The notes beneath the pieces were generated by a model. That model worked only from the letters and a program-made list of their open reading frames with translations. It did not search any database and was not told where the DNA came from. A program made the position numbers and the translations under genes. From Nitrospira sp. (lineage in GTDB: Bacteria; Nitrospirota; Nitrospiria; Nitrospirales; Nitrospiraceae), in contig JAFEBM010000037.1 in NCBI GenBank assembly GCA_018242685.1, positions 1 to 35,148 on the forward strand: a DNA stretch of 35,148 bases. The letters are read 5' to 3'. Positions within the stretch are counted from its first letter, which is position 1, and each line of letters begins with the position of its first letter. Below, in pieces: positions 34,214-35,148 of this stretch.

Positions 34214-34597
34214 CTACCCTTCAAACGCATGACTGCATTTCCGGCACAGGAACTTCGATGCGATCGTATCCTTCCATTCATTTAGTTTCTGAGTGTAGTT
34301 CTTGGTTTTTAGCGCACCATATCCCGCCCATACCCCTAGGAAGGCGATAGAGGAAGCTACCTCGGCTATTGCCATCTCAGATTCGGAACCTTGCGGGGAT
34401 GCCAGGCTTAGCATCACAGCAGCATTCACCGGTACACCAAGCAGAAACCCCTGAAGATAGGCCCAAGGGGCCTTTGGAGGATGATAGGAGCTCGGCACCT
34501 GACCCAATGCCTCCCTGGGCGGTGTTTGACGAAGAATGTCGCTGATCTGTTGTGCCTTCTCGGTATTACAAGTCGGACAAGTGCGTTCAACAGACAT
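34214..34597 (-). CDS. Small membrane protein with split CxxC pairs
   Basis: 127 residues with a strong GGAAGGAGGA ribosome site. CPTC is at residues 7-10 and CRKC at 118-121, flanking two hydrophobic segments (GFLLGVPVNAAVMLSLA, AEVASSIAFLGVWAGYGAL). If the segments form a hairpin, both CxxC pairs lie on the same side of the membrane and could form one zinc ribbon. No family recognised. It is the first gene downstream of amoC on the same strand, 197 bp away, in the place where amoA would stand in an amoCAB operon. Confidence 0.7.
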   Translation of the reverse strand: MSVERTCPTCNTEKAQQISDILRQTPPREALGQVPSSYHPPKAPWAYLQGFLLGVPVNAAVMLSLASPQGSESEMAIAEVASSIAFLGVWAGYGALKTKNYTQKLNEWKDTIASKFLCRKCSHAFEG

Positions 34598-34734
34598 ATG
34601 ACTCCTCCTTCCAGTAGCAGCTCTTTAGACCTAAGATCTATGACGGTTTGAACAGATGGCTTATTGTAGGCAGGAAGAATTTCTAGGTTCAAGGGGGGAG
34701 ATCTCGGTTATGGAAATCTGGCCCACAAACACTT

Positions 34735-34769
34735 CGGCCCGGAACTCCCTTAACGGGAATGCCGGGCCG
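34735..34769 (-). terminator. GC-rich stem-loop downstream of amoC
   Basis: CGGCCCGG (34735-34742) pairs with CCGGGCCG (34762-34769), with CCC/GGG (34747-34749 and 34755-34757) pairing inside the loop. It begins 25 bp after the amoC stop on the minus strand. It has no U-tract but is very stable, and would end or stabilise the 3' end of an amoC-only transcript. Confidence 0.6.
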
Positions 34770-34794
34770 TCCACTGACAACCGACTACTCCTGC

Positions 34795-35148
34795 TTAGTA
34801 CCCCGCCCCCTTGGCCTTGGGGTCCACCTGGCTGGGGAACGGATCCAGGATGCTCTTCGGCGCGTTGTTCCAGATCACGTCCGCCAGATTCGACATCCGG
34901 CTCACGATCTGCGCCGCCACGCCCCCCGCCGCCCCGAACAACCCGCACCACCCTAACGTCACAAAGCCCCAATGCAAGGGCGCCGAGAACAGCTCATCCA
35001 CAAACCAGAACGCATGGCCCCACTCATTGAGCCCCACGTTCGGCAGAATGAACATCGGCCCCACCACCGCCGCCACCAGCGCAAAGGAGGTCGCCTGGTT
35101 ATAGAGCGGCAGCCGCGTCTGCGCATACAGATAGCTCGCCACGCCGCA
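34795..35148 (-). CDS. amoC: Ammonia monooxygenase subunit C, 3' part (5' end beyond window)
   Basis: 117 codons and the stop; the frame is still open at the window edge ([15 protein letters not shown]...), so roughly the first 150-160 residues lie outside. [20 protein letters not shown] and [14 protein letters not shown] match the AmoC/PmoC C-terminus. They hold the Asn, His and His that correspond to the Cu(D) ligands of PmoC (Asn227, His231, His245 in Methylococcus). The text is closer to ammonia-oxidiser AmoC (compare [20 protein letters not shown]) than to PmoC. The gene is strikingly GC-rich at third positions compared with its neighbours. No amoA or amoB follows. Confidence 0.93.
   Translation of the reverse strand, partial: CGVASYLYAQTRLPLYNQATSFALVAAVVGPMFILPNVGLNEWGHAFWFVDELFSAPLHWGFVTLGWCGLFGAAGGVAAQIVSRMSNLADVIWNNAPKSILDPFPSQVDPKAKGAGY

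Overview
The window looks like a chromosomal segment of a comammox-type Nitrospira (phylum Nitrospirota). The strongest clue is the right edge. The last ~117 residues of an ammonia monooxygenase subunit C (AmoC) are encoded there on the minus strand, with the copper-ligand signature NEWGH...APLHWG intact. The rest of the window (alginate-export-like barrel, bactofilins, ThrH, tandem Tat proteins, c-type cytochrome) fits a Gram-negative, lithotrophic Nitrospira. The genus call is inference from protein resemblance, not from a search.

Left to right: (1) 70-3155, minus strand, a cell-envelope operon: a coiled-coil lipoprotein, two YkuD-type L,D-transpeptidases and a related secreted protein without the catalytic motif. 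(2) 3556-11998, plus strand, the classic origin-proximal block rpmH-rnpA-yidD-yidC-mnmE-mnmG-rsmG-parA-parB. It is led by a consensus sigma70 promoter and carries two perfect 16-bp parS palindromes, one at the rsmG start and one just before parA. No dnaA and no DnaA-box cluster are visible. (3) 12172-15141: two bactofilins, mnmA and two TatA/B proteins. (4) 15316-21934: an outer-membrane barrel, minus-strand thrH with a chain of tiny ORFs upstream, an EVE-domain protein, a small HEXXH peptidase, a PSP1 (RicT-like) protein, a DUF1264 lipoprotein and a monohaem cytochrome c. (5) 21956-27726: a YihY membrane protein, a PilZ protein preceded by 13-bp iterons, and a tandem pair of near-identical cytochromes P450, the second of which has lost the I-helix acidic residue. 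(6) 28153-33386: a structured leader and a His-rich protein, tRNA-Arg and tRNA-Lys separated by an inverted repeat, a YkgJ-type cysteine-cluster protein, an HU protein, a ThiS/MoaD-like protein without the C-terminal di-glycine, rmlC, tRNA-Glu and an RRM protein. (7) 33391-35148: a possible frameshifted small gene, two small membrane proteins and the amoC 3' end, with no amoA or amoB following it.

How the parts relate: block 2 combines translation and membrane biogenesis (L34, RNase P protein, YidD/YidC), tRNA and rRNA modification (MnmE/G, RsmG) and chromosome segregation (ParAB-parS). Two bactofilins follow directly, so a segregation-cytoskeleton link is plausible. The left-edge operon probably remodels peptidoglycan. 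The amoC copy is probably a stand-alone one. Most of the remaining genes look like independent single-gene units.
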